Positions 52,313 through 62,722 of a stretch of 64,000 bases of DNA are shown here, piece by piece. The stretch comes from Hermatobates lingyangjiaoensis (lineage: Eukaryota; Arthropoda; Insecta; Hemiptera; Hermatobatidae), in the NCBI GenBank assembly GCA_026182355.1, contig JAPFBL010000168.1, positions 1,315,501 to 1,379,500 of the forward strand, written 5' to 3'. Under the pieces are notes generated by a model that ran no database searches, was not told the DNA's origin, and worked only from the letters and a program-made list of their open reading frames with translations. How positions within the stretch are numbered: the stretch's first letter is position 1; each line of letters begins with the position of its first letter. The position numbers were made by a program, and so were the translations under genes.

Positions 52313-52520
52313 TTGACTAGAGAGGTCAATGTGTGATTCATTAACTCTGTGAAATGACTGAACTCTTAATCAGGCGAGAAGAGAATGGGGGTGTAATTAG
52401 GACTTGATTACAGGGAGAGTGCCAGCCTGTGCATCTGATAGGCAACTCTAGCCGAGATTAGCCTGGAAAACGTGTCAATGCCTCCTTTGCAGCTTTTTCA
52501 AAAAAATAACTTGTTTGTTA
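52313..52520. other. Candidate conserved non-coding element
   Basis: GC-balanced block rich in homeodomain-type words: GATTCATTAA, CTTAATCAGG, TGTAATTAGGACTTGATTAC, GAGATTAGCC. No open frame, no repeat in the window. Confidence 0.35.
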
Positions 52521-52639
52521 ATCTCTTGTTTAGATCTTAGTTATGGAGCAAGCAGTTGTCGTGTATAATAATTATCAGGGGAGCAGTCAAATATGTATAC
52601 TATGAAACGTTAAAAAAAAAACAATTCTAGCTATATATA

Positions 52640-52790
52640 AGATCTAGCAGGCCTGCCCGCTTTGGCGGGTATGTTAATAAAACATAGATTCAGAGGAGTT
52701 CTATGGAATTCCAAAATATTATTAAAAATTATAGAATAGCAATAAAATATCATTATTAGTACAGTCCATAACTGTCTTTTGTGATTGGAG
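52640..52790 (+). repeat. Dispersed repeat with a CCCGC-GCGGG hairpin, copy 2
   Basis: 'GATCTAGCAGGCCTGCCCGC', TTTGGCGGGTATGTTAAT, GGAATTCCAAAATATTATTA, TATAGAATAGCAATAAAATAT, ATTATTAGTACAGTCC. Same order as copy 1 at 35700. Class unknown. Confidence 0.55.
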
Positions 52791-52877
52791 GTTTTTTTAT
52801 GTTTTAAGGCTTTAGATGCTGAACTGAAATTTGATCTTATTCTTGGCGTACATCTTATTTAGTACGCAGATAGGTAC

Positions 52878-53115
52878 CTACTTACATTGGGAATCCTAAA
52901 TTTTACTTAACTCAAGTGAATTAGAGCAGGGATCTTTAACGAATGTCTGACATCATACAGGCTCGGGACCGACGGTTAACGTACTTCTCCGAGGTATGAA
53001 GTGCTAAGATTTATTCACCTCCCACATAAGTAAATCGAGGTCCAGGTGTGTTTTGAACCCCGGACCTACCAGTTCAGAGACGAGTATGTTAACCACTGAG
53101 CTATCCTGACCCCAT
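52878..53115 (-). mobile_element. tRNA-derived SINE, 3'-truncated
   Basis: Reverse orientation: 'CATTGGGAATCCTAAATTTT', 'CAGGGATCTTTAACGAATG', 'CAGGCTCGGGACCGACGG', 'TTTGAACCCCGGACCTACC' and 'AACCACTGAGCTATCCTGAC'. Head well preserved; the tail after GTAG is missing. Confidence 0.9.
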
Positions 53116-53119
53116 ACTC

Positions 53120-53885
53120 ACTGTATACAGTACAGTATACTTGTATTCGTTTTCTCAGTGCAGCTGAATTGTAACCTACTGTATTCAGAGCAGCAGACTT
53201 ATTCTTATTATGACAGCACATTGGTACTGTCTAAGAAGTGTCAACAAAAAGTAAGGACACTTTTTGAATTTCGCGCGCTCTGTACACCATAATTTCAAAT
53301 TTTTTTTTGTTCTGTTGGTACACTGGTTACGATAATATTTTTTTTAAAGAAAATCAATTTAAAGTTTTATATATTATATTTCTATATTTTTGGTCAGTTT
53401 TTATAAAAAATGACAAAACGATGGATTATTACTATTTTAAATGTCAATAACTGGCTTTGATTGTGATTAAGTTAGAAATAGTTGTAGATTAGGGATCGCT
53501 GGGGTTGCTGAAGTCTAGCCACTTGTGGTTTACTGAGAAGTGCCAGACTGGTGTAAGTTAACCGTCGGTCTGTGTGTGTATTTACTCAAAGGCATGAGTC
53601 CACTTGAATTTAGATTTCTACAGAGTTGCATCAAGTTTGGACGGGAGAGGCTCCTCACTACCTTCCATTCACATCACAATATAATGCTTCTATTCGACTC
53701 GTGCTTCGATTGTTCTCAACCCGTTAATATTTCTTTAGCATCCAAACAATACTATAATCTTTGTCTTATTTCTACTGAAAGTAGGTTCTTTCCCTGACCT
53801 TGATCTTCAAGGTATGAATTACTCACAATATTAACAAATTTATCGTTTTCTTTATCTGTTTCTATCATAACAATAGATTCTAACA
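53120..53885. other. Unassigned spacer
   Basis: The open frame at 53540-53797 (85 codons) has a fairly normal residue mix but no motif I recognise. Confidence 0.4.
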
Positions 53886-53889
53886 AATT

Positions 53890-54490
53890 TGACAAATTCG
53901 ATCTACGTACGAACGTAGTGGTGCCTACGTAACGACGTCTAGTCAGCTGTCTTTGGAGAGACTCACATCTATCTTCTTGATGACGAGGCAATCGAAATAT
54001 AGTATTTATAATATAGTGTTCGAACCCATATTATATGGGTTCGTATAGTCCAGTCACACTTTAATATTGGATTCTTCCTCTGTTACTATACAATATACAT
54101 ATATATAATTCAAGTTATAACTAGAACTTCCTCTGTTTTCAGGCCCTTGAAAAAGGTTTTCAATCCGAAACGTCGGTAAAAATAGTTAGTTTAATTTGAA
54201 ACTAAAGAACTGACTGAGGCCTGATCTTATTTTGTTCCTACTTCCAGTTCGATACTTTTATCAATATATACCAATTAAATGAAGAAATTCTACGAACTAA
54301 ATAAAAATTCGTAAATAAAATAAATCACATATTTAGATATGGGTTCGAACACTATATTGTAAATACTATATTTCGATTGCCTCATCATCAGGAAGATAGA
54401 TGTGTCTCTCCGAAGACAGGTGGCTAGACGTCGTTACGTAGAAACTACTACGTTCGTACGTAAATCGAATCACAAGGAGTACACTCCAGT
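53890..54490. mobile_element. H9 inverted pair, tails facing in, around another PLE end
   Basis: Left arm 53895-54047 and right arm 54343-54490 are inverted copies: CGATCTACGTACGAACGTAG / CTACGTTCGTACGTAAATCG and CAATCGAAATATAGTATTTA / TAAATACTATATTTCGATTG. Left arm plus strand has CUUGAUGA-C-GAGGCAAUC-GAAAU; right arm minus strand has CUGAUGA-U-GAGGCAAUC-GAAAU. Their 3' ends face each other, unlike the other palindromes. Confidence 0.8.
54140..54235 (+). mobile_element. PLE terminal hairpin, core-degenerate type
   Basis: GGCCCTTGAAAAAGGTTTTC, CCGAAACGTCGGTAAAAATA and 'GAACTGACTGAGGCCTGATC'. Same class as lineage D. Lies between the H9 arms. Confidence 0.65.
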
Positions 54491-54494
54491 TTGT

Positions 54495-55080
54495 AAATCA
54501 GTTTTTAGAGGTACAAGAGCAGTCCTTGGAAACAGGATTATATGAATCATATAAAATTATATAGATCATATAAATGATAATATATTGATATTATTGCAAG
54601 CATTTACAGTGTTTTCAGTAAACAGTTTATTTTTTTTTATTTTTTATAAATTTCTAACTAGTATGAATTAATCTACTGGGTAAGAGAGTCTCCCTTGGTT
54701 ACTTAGATTGGCAGATGGCTGGGCCATAAGTTAGCCGTGACAGTTGTGGGTGTTTACAATGGTCCAGCGTGTTAGGCTGCCAATCTTGTTTAGGCCTGAG
54801 TGCAGAGGCGTGTTCTGAATAGGTGAAATATTTACGGCGATGTCGGAGTGAGCCGGTCTCTGCCGTCCATCACCGACTTGTTGACAATATCTGTATTATG
54901 CGGTCCCTTGACATCCGACCCCACGACCCTCGACCTCTATCCCTCACCACTCCTTCTGCTATGTCACTAACAACTAAGCAAACAACTTCATTTACATTTC
55001 AAAATGTTAATTGTATGGTAAAAAAAGTTAATAAAATAGTTTCCACGTATAGATATTTAATAACATCTATATTATTAAAC
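54495..55080. other. Unassigned spacer
   Basis: 54823-55134 is open but shows no known motif. No repeat recognised. Confidence 0.4.
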
Positions 55081-55084
55081 ATAT

Positions 55085-55132
55085 TAAACAGACAACGCGT
55101 TTTGAAAATGTACTGTTCTTCAAGTATTAAGT
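55085..55132 (-). repeat. H4 terminal scrap
   Basis: AGACAACGCGTTTTGAAAAT, GTACTGTTCTTCAAGTATTAA: one arm of H4 with mismatches. Confidence 0.55.
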
Positions 55133-55137
55133 AAAAA

Positions 55138-55428
55138 AATGGGGTTAACATACTCGCCTCTGGGCTGACAATCAGGGGTTCAATCCTCATCTGGTCCTTG
55201 ATTTATTCACACGGGAAGTGAATAAATCTTAGTACGTCGTCCCTCGGAGAGGACGTTAAGCCGTCAACCCAATCCTGTACGATGTCAGGTACTTGTTAAA
55301 GATCCCTACTCGAAATGTACTTGAGTTAGCCAAAATTTAGGATTCCCAATGTAGAATCTATAGAATCACCGATAAAACAAAAAGGCGGTAAACGGCTGAC
55401 GTTATCACCCACTTGGGTATCAGTTAAA
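55138..55428 (+). mobile_element. tRNA-derived SINE (tail B)
   Basis: Head partly lost (GGTTAACATACTCGCCTC, B-box-like 'CAGGGGTTCAATCCTCATC'), full body, then GAATCTATAGAATCACCG, AACAAAAAGGCGGTAAACGG, TTATCACCCACTTGGG. Tail B joins right after GTAGAATCTA, the same point where tail A begins in other copies. Confidence 0.9.
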
Positions 55429-55429
55429 C

Positions 55430-56430
55430 AATAAAAAAAAAAACTAAGAAACTACAATGACATCAGAGAATTATCTATAGTAGAAAGTAAATAGTACAAA
55501 ATATTTTAAGAAAACAGATATGTACATAGCCAAAGGATAAGTGTCTGTGGTACAACTGACTAGGAAAAGAATGGAAATGAGTGAGGGAGTGCACATCTGT
55601 TTCATATGAGAAACCAGGTACATTTCTTTGTAATTTTTTCCCTAAAGGTCAAGCAGAGGCCTTTTTACATGCAAAGCTCTAAGACTGAGAAAATATGTTA
55701 ATAGTATAGCAGAGAACTATAACGAAATATGAAGCACAATTATAAGAATAAAGAGGAAATAGAATTTTTTTTTCGTTATATGAATAATTTAAGAAATGTT
55801 GTGCACTTAGGGATTTGCTCATTGAGGCAAACAGAAGAATTATCGGGCAATGATTTGTTAATAATAGTAAGCTTCCAGAATAGATATTTTACGTGTAGTT
55901 TAAGAGTATAATTGACGACGAATGGGTGTACTCTTCATTCAATAGCAAAATTTGAAGCCAATATCTTTCAATATTCATATAATGTGTACTTGAGTAACAA
56001 ATAATAAAAAGGAAAAACTTATAAATAAATGCACATTTTTTGAGATAAAATATAATTTGGCTAAGTACCCACTATGCGCTTTGCTTTATTTCCTCTCTAT
56101 CGGATATGTCAACATGGATCAAAAGCCAAAACCACTGCATTGTCACTTGTAACAACCAATTCGTTATTCCTTAGATTTTGATAACTAAAATTTTTAAATT
56201 CCTCTTTCACATTAAATTTAGATTATCTATATAATTTAGAAATTGTGGACTCTGATAAAGAATGTTTGATAAATTTCAAGTCTATTACCTTTAATAGAGG
56301 ATTATTTTATTTAGTTTTTTGAAATTATGTTAATAATTTATAACATATATATATATAACATATTATAATTTATATTTCGTTGTGTTTATTTTCTCTTTGT
56401 AAATTAATTGTTTATATATACATATAATTA
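55430..56430. other. Unassigned AT-rich spacer
   Basis: No supported feature; the open frame at 55729-55911 is not convincing. Confidence 0.5.
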
Positions 56431-56439
56431 AAGTTATAA

Positions 56440-56580
56440 CTAGAAAACACAAAAAAGAGACTAACACTCACGACTCTCGATCATTTCGGTTTTCTGGCCG
56501 TCTTCAGGAAGAGAGAAAAAGAAAAAGAAGACGAAACACAGGAGTAGAGACGTGAAAACGTCCACCCACCGATACAAACT
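56440..56580 (-). repeat. H6 terminal hairpin, single arm
   Basis: Minus strand: CUCUCUUC-CUGAAGA-C-GGCCAGAAAACC-GAAAUGAUCGAGAG, then AGTCGTGAGTGTTAGTCTC. Core and GAAA intact. Ends in (TA)n to the right of its 3' region only. Confidence 0.6.
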
Positions 56581-56591
56581 GACACCATATC

Positions 56592-56595
56592 TATA

Positions 56596-56648
<53 letters not shown>
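56592..56648. repeat. (TA)n microsatellite
   Basis: About 57 bp of TA, left flank of the lineage A palindrome. Confidence 0.95.
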
Positions 56649-56650
<2 letters not shown>

Positions 56651-56802
56651 TGTGTTCTCTAATCGGGGTTCGGTCAATTTTCCAGGATAAAAAATCAAAC
56701 TTTCGTTGCCAACGTTTTGATTTTTTATCCTGGAAAATTGACCGAACCCTGATTAGAGAACACACCTATTCTATCAAACGGTCGATATATTATTGAATCT
56801 GT
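56649..56802. repeat. PLE lineage A minimal palindrome
   Basis: The arms GGTGTGTTCTCTAATCGG...TTATCC...ATCAAA and its inverted partner ATTTTTTATCCTGG...CACACC meet near 56705-56720 at CTTTCGTTGCCAACGTTTTG. Only terminal sequence of lineage A remains. (TA)n on both sides (56592-56648, 56803-56827). Confidence 0.88.
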
Positions 56803-56825
56803 TATATATATATATATATATATAT

Positions 56826-56970
56826 ATTATTGAAAATCAGAGCAGCTTCTGCATTGGAAATCCTTTTAAGTAAGTGTTCTTTTTTCATAAACATTTTACG
56901 ATTGCATTGTAAAGTGTTTATGAAAAAGAACACTTACCCAAAAGAATCGTCAGTGCAGAAGCCGGTCTGG
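56826..56970. repeat. Palindrome with lineage E-like ends
   Basis: Left GCAGCTTCTGCATTGGAAAT... and AAGTAAGTGTTCTTTTTTC; right GAAAAAGAACACTTACCC...AGTGCAGAAGCCGG. The loop (CATTTTACGATTGCATTG) is about 18 bp. The outer words match the lineage E end (GCAGCTTCTGCACTC at 62733). (TA)n on both sides. Confidence 0.8.
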
Positions 56971-57029
56971 TTTTTAAATATATATATAGGATATAAAAAG
57001 AAGTTCGTGCATAAATATATGTAACATAT

Positions 57030-57205
57030 AAAAAGATTTCACATAAACACGTGAAATAACAATCAATGATCAAAAAAAGTTGGGTTTTTGACTCTGACAA
57101 AGACCGCTTATTATGGTTGAAAGATCTTAGTCTTGTTTTCCCATTTCTTATTGTGGTTTGATCATTGATATATATATATATAGATTTCACATGTTTTTGT
57201 GAAAT

Positions 57206-57215
<10 letters not shown>
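57030..57215. repeat. H1 copy with left hairpin deleted and a (TA)n insertion
   Basis: Left outer end 'CACATAAACACGTGAAATAA', 'CAATGATCAAAAAAAG', then a right arm with CUGACAA core and UUAUGGUUGAAAGAUC. A (TA)6 run splits the right end (57168-57181) before TTTCACATGTTTTTGTGAAA. Confidence 0.82.

Positions 57216-57246
<31 letters not shown>
57208..57246. repeat. (TA)n microsatellite
   Basis: About 39 bp of TA between an H1 and an H9 element. Confidence 0.95.
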
Positions 57247-57247
<1 letters not shown>

Positions 57248-57415
57248 TAAATTCACAGAAAGAAAATACATATCAGATATCGCGAAAATCCATTATTGTA
57301 TTTCGACTGCGTCATCTTTAGGTAAGAAGATGTGAATCGGAATATAGTAGTGAATTTTTGCGATCTCTCTTGTATGTGTTTTCATTCTGTAAATTTTTCA
57401 ATTAAATTAGTGAAA
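57247..57415. repeat. H9-like palindrome
   Basis: Outer left CAGAAAGAAAATACATATC..GATATCGCGAAAATCC, outer right GAATTTTTGCGATCTCTC..GTATGTGTTTTCATTCTG. Left motif on the minus strand: CUAAAGA-U-GACGCAGUC-GAAAUAC. The right motif has lost its core start and reads GAAGATGTGAATCGGAAT. Confidence 0.7.
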
Positions 57416-57419
57416 TCTA

Positions 57420-58145
57420 TTTATATAATTGCTTATATATATATAGAATATAGAAAGTATGTAAACATCTCTCTCTTAGATTTATAAGTATTACTGGCTG
57501 TTTTGAAATCTCTTATTAATCAACTCCTTGATTAATGAACTTATAAAAATCCAATTAATCAATGAATTAATTTTCGACTAGACAAAATCTGGCATAAAAA
57601 GTGACTTTTGAAAAATGTCTGAACTGATTAAACGTGGAGGAGTGACTAATCGGTGGTCAGGGAGGAGCTCTGTGGGAGTTGGAACAAATTTCTGCCTCTT
57701 ATTGATAGTGCCTTGGTTTTTGTATTCAGCCTTTTTCACTATCACCTTCTATTTATCTTTATATCAATAGCACAATCACTATAACAAATAAAACACATTA
57801 AACGTCATTTGTCTTCTATTTTAGTATATTATAATGTAATATTTAAAAAAATCATGTGATTTGTTTTGAAACGTAGTTTAATTTTAGTCTTTAATGAATA
57901 AGTTAATTTTTTTATGAGAGCTGGGTCCGTTTGATTCTAAATCTAGTTAATATGTTTTGTGTGTTTCTTTCATATCCCGAGAGGTTTCGCTGAGCTGTAA
58001 GAATGTTATGTCTTATATAGCTATCTTGAATTTGCTTGGTCAACAGTGACACTTAAAACTGATAAATGAAACGACTGTTTTTTTTAAAGAATAAAAAAGT
58101 TTCAAAGAAACTGATAATTGAGTTTATTAATCACTAATACTTGGT
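57420..58145. other. Unassigned spacer
   Basis: 57590-57740 is more mixed in composition (GTGGAGGAGTGACTAATCGG) and might be conserved non-coding DNA. Nothing firm. Confidence 0.35.
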
Positions 58146-58149
58146 ACAC

Positions 58150-58445
58150 ATGTAACGTAACACTTTTAGCTACTCTACACTACTCGGACAGTTTTGGAGT
58201 GTTTCTACGAGTAGAGCTGCTCTATTTGCGACTCTACTCTATTCATAACTCTACCCTTGTGCACAAGGCATTACCCAGTATAGTGCTCTACTCTACACTC
58301 TTCGGACATTAATTGGGGGGTTTCTACGATTAGAGTTACTCTACCATCTACTCGGAAAGTTTTGGGGGGTTTCTACGAGTAGAGCTGCTCTACTTGCGAC
58401 TCTACCCTACTCATTTGTCTATCCGTGTGCACCACGCTGTAACAG
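58150..58445 (+). repeat. Dimeric repeat of about 150-bp units
   Basis: 'TTTCTACGAGTAGAGCTGCT' occurs at 58201 and 58370, each followed by GCGACTCTAC and CTACTC. GTAGAGC-T-GCTCTAC forms a 7-bp hairpin in both. A third partial piece (TTTCTACGATTAGAGTTACT) lies at 58321. Class unknown. Confidence 0.75.
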
Positions 58446-59010
58446 TATGTTATTGTTGGTTCATACTGAATAACACGATGTAGTATTAGTCTGGTATTGT
58501 GGGAGTCCAATTCTAAAATGGGTGCTATTTAACGAATGGACCACTCTTCCCCCTCCCTGAACAACAGTTAAGTTGTAAGACTGTGATTGTGGCTTTGGGG
58601 TTCACGTGCTTAGGATCCATCTGCAGAGCTAAGCAGACAGTCGATTGTAAAATACCTGTCTGGTATGTACAAAAAAATTCTTAAAATAATTAAATGTATA
58701 ACTGCAGATGCCGGCTTATCATTTACTCGGAAAAAATTAATTCATCAGTAAAACAGTTAAAAAAAGAAATTAAATACTGAAAACTAAAGATATAGAATAA
58801 TGCAAAAACTTACTTCTAATGAATTAATAGAATAACAAAAAAAAGCAAGAATGAAACTTTAAAAAAAAAATAAGGGAACATTATAATATGGTCCCCCTCC
58901 TGCACGACCTTCCCCCTCCCCTCAGTAAGTATATATATGATATAATTACCGTATAGCATATACCTATCCATCTTCTTATCTTAGCATAACCCTGTACTTA
59001 AATAAATACT
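58446..59010. other. Unassigned spacer
   Basis: A-rich runs and a C-rich patch (58890-58923). No supported feature. Confidence 0.5.
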
Positions 59011-59013
59011 TAT

Positions 59014-59215
59014 CAACGTCTAAACGACATTAATAAATGAGAAAAAAGACTAAGATTTTTCAGCCATAACAAGCGGTCTTCGTCAGAGTCAAATTTCAAC
59101 TGGCTTAAAATCGATTGAGATTTCACTGTGATGAAGATCGCTTGTTACAATTGAAAGATCTTAGTCTTTTTTTCTGTTTTTTTTTATTGTGGTTGGCACA
59201 TTGATTTTTGTTTTT
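59014..59215. repeat. H1 palindrome, older copy
   Basis: Left arm AACGTCTAAACGACATTAAT, ACTAAGATTTTTCAGCC, CTTCGTCAGAGTC; right arm CACTGTGATGAAGATCGC, TTACAATTGAAAGATC, ATTGTGGTTGGCACATTG. The right core is CUGUGAUGAA; helix II GAUCG/CAAUU is broken. Confidence 0.8.
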
Positions 59216-59900
59216 CACTTTTATTTTACTATCTTATAGATATATTGTGCATGATGTTATACTCATGCATTTCTTAAGTTTTAGATGCTAAATCACGATT
59301 TTGGCTGGTAACAGTGGGGAAGGTTATAAGACTTGAAGTGTGACTAGATGAATGGTCGAAGGTCATAAGTAATTTGCTTGTGAAGGAAAGTCGTTTTTAT
59401 TAGATAATTCCAGCTTTAGCCTTTATGTACGCTAAGAATGTGTGTTAATGAAGACAAGGGCTTCTGCTCAGTATGATAACGAAGTGAGTAGACTGTTTTC
59501 ATCCTTTTTCACTAGTTTATCCCCCCAACCAATTCCTGTTGGCTGTTGGCTGTTAGACACCAAAGTTGGAAGCAGAGTGGTGCATACATTAAGAAAACAA
59601 TTTCAACAACAACTGGAAATTCAATGCCTTGAGGCCAGCCAACTCCTAGTTCTCTGCCCCCCCTTCACAAGTGCATGCATTAGATATGATCAACCAAGTT
59701 GGACCAAAATACTTTCTTCCATTTCTTCAACTTAGCTCTCTTCACAAAGCTAGCAAAGTTTTTCTTTTCAGCATTCTTTCCTTTTATTCATGAAGTTAAG
59801 CTTCTTCATTTTTCATCTTGGTTTTTTTTCTTATATAACTATATAATATTTAGATGAATTTAAATATTTTAATGATTATAATAGGGAGTTTTTTTAAAAA
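59216..59900. other. Unassigned spacer
   Basis: The open frame at 59442-59735 (97 codons) has a normal residue mix but no motif; a chance frame is the simplest reading. Confidence 0.4.
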
Positions 59901-59904
59901 AAAA

Positions 59905-60125
59905 GGTCTTCACAAAAAAAGAGTTTAATATCAAAACGAACAATACGTTTCGAACACTTAGTGTTCTTCTTCAGGTTTACTCGTACTTCTAAAAAAAAAA
60001 AATTCATATCTATGAGTTTTAGCAACATCAGCGTGAATTATTTTAAATTGAATACAATATATTGACGAACACTAAGTGTTCGGAACGCGTTGATATTAAA
60101 CTCTTTTTTTGTGTAGAGATGTAAT
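59905..60125. repeat. H4 palindrome
   Basis: Outer ends CTTCACAAAAAAAGAGTTTAATATC... and ...GATATTAAACTCTTTTTTTGTG. The left arm on the minus strand holds CUGAAGA-A-GAACACU-AAGUGUUC-GAAACGU, with a strong seven-pair helix II. In the right arm GAACACTAAGTGTTC is kept but is followed by GGAAC and has no CUGANGA before it. Confidence 0.85.
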
Positions 60126-60129
60126 TTTT

Positions 60130-61120
60130 GAAATTTCCCATTATGAGTAAATACTACACTATAACAGATTATACAAATATTGAATTTTAATGATTATTTT
60201 TTTACTAAATAAACCGGTCAATATTGGTTGATAACATTTACCGTGTTTAATTAGAAACAAAACTAAAAAAGAACATAATTAAATTCAAAAATTACCGACA
60301 TACAAAATATTCAATGACCCAACTTCCTAATATCTATGGATTTCCCTTTTTACTTTACTATGAGTAAAGTATAGTGATCGTGAAAAAAATCTATCTCTAA
60401 ATTTTGACAGAATTACATGTTTTGAGGTACCAAAAGTTGTTTTATGAAGTTTTTTTCGATGATATTTGTGTTGGTGGGTGGGTGAGTGTGCATCTAATGT
60501 TTGTGACTATGCTATGGTTCAAAATCTTTGATGGATCAAAAAAAAAAACTTTAAAACTGTCTGGGGCTGTTTTTGGCTTTGTCAAGGCAAACTGAAATCC
60601 TTTCTTCATCTCGCCTTACCCTGACATTTTGGCTTCTGGATGACCTGTATCTTATTATTTATTAAGTCCCTCAAAAAAATTCATGCCGAAATCGATTTAG
60701 AAGTTTCCAACCTGACTTTCTTTTTACTTTTTTTTGGTACAACTTCATAGTGTATGTAACACTTATTTAGATAAATGTAAAATAGGTCCACACACAATGT
60801 TATAACACTCTAAATGCTAATACAAACTTCTCGTAACAGTTTCATCTACAATAAGTTGTGAACTTTTACGACTATGCTATCAGACTTGACTTTGGCCGCT
60901 GTTTATGACATTCCTTTCTAGACTATTGTGAATACTTACAAATCTCTTTGCCTTGTTAAATATCAGAATATTGAACCGTATAGCAAACCATAATTATGCT
61001 TTAAAATTGACCTAAATCTTTCTTTGCTCTTTCATTAGTTATAAAATTTCTTGATTTGTTCTTTAGTAGGCCTAGGAACGGTTTGATCACTCAGTACTTT
61101 TTTTGTACAACAAACTGTAA
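60130..61120. other. Unassigned AT-rich spacer
   Basis: No supported feature. Confidence 0.5.
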
Positions 61121-61122
61121 CC

Positions 61123-61425
61123 CTCTAGTGCAGAGTTTACCAAAGTGGGCTCTACGGAGCACTGGGGCTCCGTGAGTAAGGCTAAAGGGCTCCGGAAGGC
61201 CTTTCTTAAAGAGGACCAAATAATTTATATAGAAAAATTAAATGACTTCCGGCATTTATTCATTGAGCCTTTTTTAACCCGAAAATCATTGGTTAGTGTT
61301 AAAATTTGAAATTAATGTTTTTTCTTCTTTTTTTTAGTAATTGTGTTGTGAATGCTCCGTGAAAAACCTTTACCCTCCTTACTGATACCATGCTGTAGTG
61401 AAGTTTGGTAAACCCTGCTTTATTG
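61123..61425. mobile_element. hAT-type MITE, 287 bp, with TIRs and 8-bp duplication
   Basis: Element 61131-61417. Left end 'CAGAGTTTACCAAAGTGG', right end TGAAGTTTGGTAAACCCTG: 14-bp inverted termini with one mismatch. Flanking 8-mers CTCTAGTG (61123-61130) and CTTTATTG (61418-61425) match at 6 of 8, the hAT duplication length. No transposase, so it would be moved in trans. Inner words GGGGCTCCGTGAG and AATGCTCCGTGAA occur near both ends. Confidence 0.82.
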
Positions 61426-61429
61426 CACC

Positions 61430-62675
61430 ACCCAGCTAGGAAGTAGTAATTAAGTTCACCAACAAAATTATCAAATATATTTTAATAATCATCGTAATCA
61501 AGAAAAGAAATCAACGGAAAGCTGAGAAAGTTTAGACTTAGCCGTAGGTTTTTCGTTGTAATCCCCCAATCCCTGTATCTTCAGAAGAATACGTAAAACT
61601 GTCTATTATTAATCCATCAGTTTCTCGACCCTTTCACAGATAGAGTATCAGAGGAAAACTTGTCACGAATAATTTCATAAGACATTGAAAAATTACTTAA
61701 GTTCATTTTTTGTTAAGAAAACAGAAAAAAGTTTTCCTTGTGTATCGTATTGATGCTAATATACCAAAAAATGAACATTTAATGAAAAATTTAGTTACCT
61801 CATCAACATGATAAAAATTTAGAATAAATCAACAACTCATTTAATCAATGATTTTAACGAATTTAGTGATTTGTTTTGTTTTCAGAAAGTTGAGTATAGA
61901 ACACTCCAGGTTTGTGTTATCCTAAAATATTAAAAAAATAACAATTTTAATAATTACATAATAATACAATTAAATTATAATATTGTTGTGTATTCGTATA
62001 ATATTAAAGTCCTTCATTTTATAATATTGAAATATTATAAAATTATACTAACTATATAAATATTATATATTTTTTTATTTTAAAATTTTTATATTTGAAA
62101 TATATTTGTACATTTCAGATATTATTAAATATTTAAATGAATATACTATTTATTACTGAAGAGAATACCTGAATTTTTTATCTAGTAGATAAAAGGAAAA
62201 ATTTTCTATAGTCAATATTGAATCACTCGCAGACAATTGTAACAATCGTTTTTCATGGAAAAAAAAACCCCGCGAGACACAAAGAGGAAATTGTTATCAA
62301 TATTTCTAATGAAAAGTTCACTATATATATATCAGTTACATTTCAAATTTATATGTGTTTACTGTATTTCTATTTTTCATTTTATACTACATATCCTACT
62401 ATATCGTAAGAGTTTTCTCTTTGGTGGCTGGGTCGTTAAAATCGTTTGCTTGGCTTCCCCTTCCTCTTCATTAAGTCAGTTCATTTGGTCAAAAATAAAA
62501 CTTTCTCCAGTCATATATCAACTCCAGGCGATCGAGTCGATACAGATTTCTAAATAGGGAAATAGTTGCATCCAACCGGGCTTACAAACACTATCTAACT
62601 ACAATTTATTCACAACAAATAATTGATATTTTAAAAGGTCAGTTCTTTTTCTTTCCTTCAGTTTTGTGTAATTTT
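61430..62675. other. Unassigned AT-rich spacer
   Basis: 61900-62160 is extremely AT-rich. No supported feature. Confidence 0.5.
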
Positions 62676-62678
62676 AAG

Positions 62679-62679
<1 letters not shown>

Positions 62680-62719
<40 letters not shown>
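62680..62719. repeat. (TA)n microsatellite
   Basis: About 40 bp of TA at the 3' end of PLE lineage E. Confidence 0.95.

Positions 62720-62722
<3 letters not shown>

Noticed and set aside
53540..53797. 85-codon open frame
   Set aside because: No motif; ordinary chance frame length.
59442..59735. 97-codon open frame with normal residue mix
   Set aside because: No recognisable family and no neighbouring splice-linked frames. Not enough to call.
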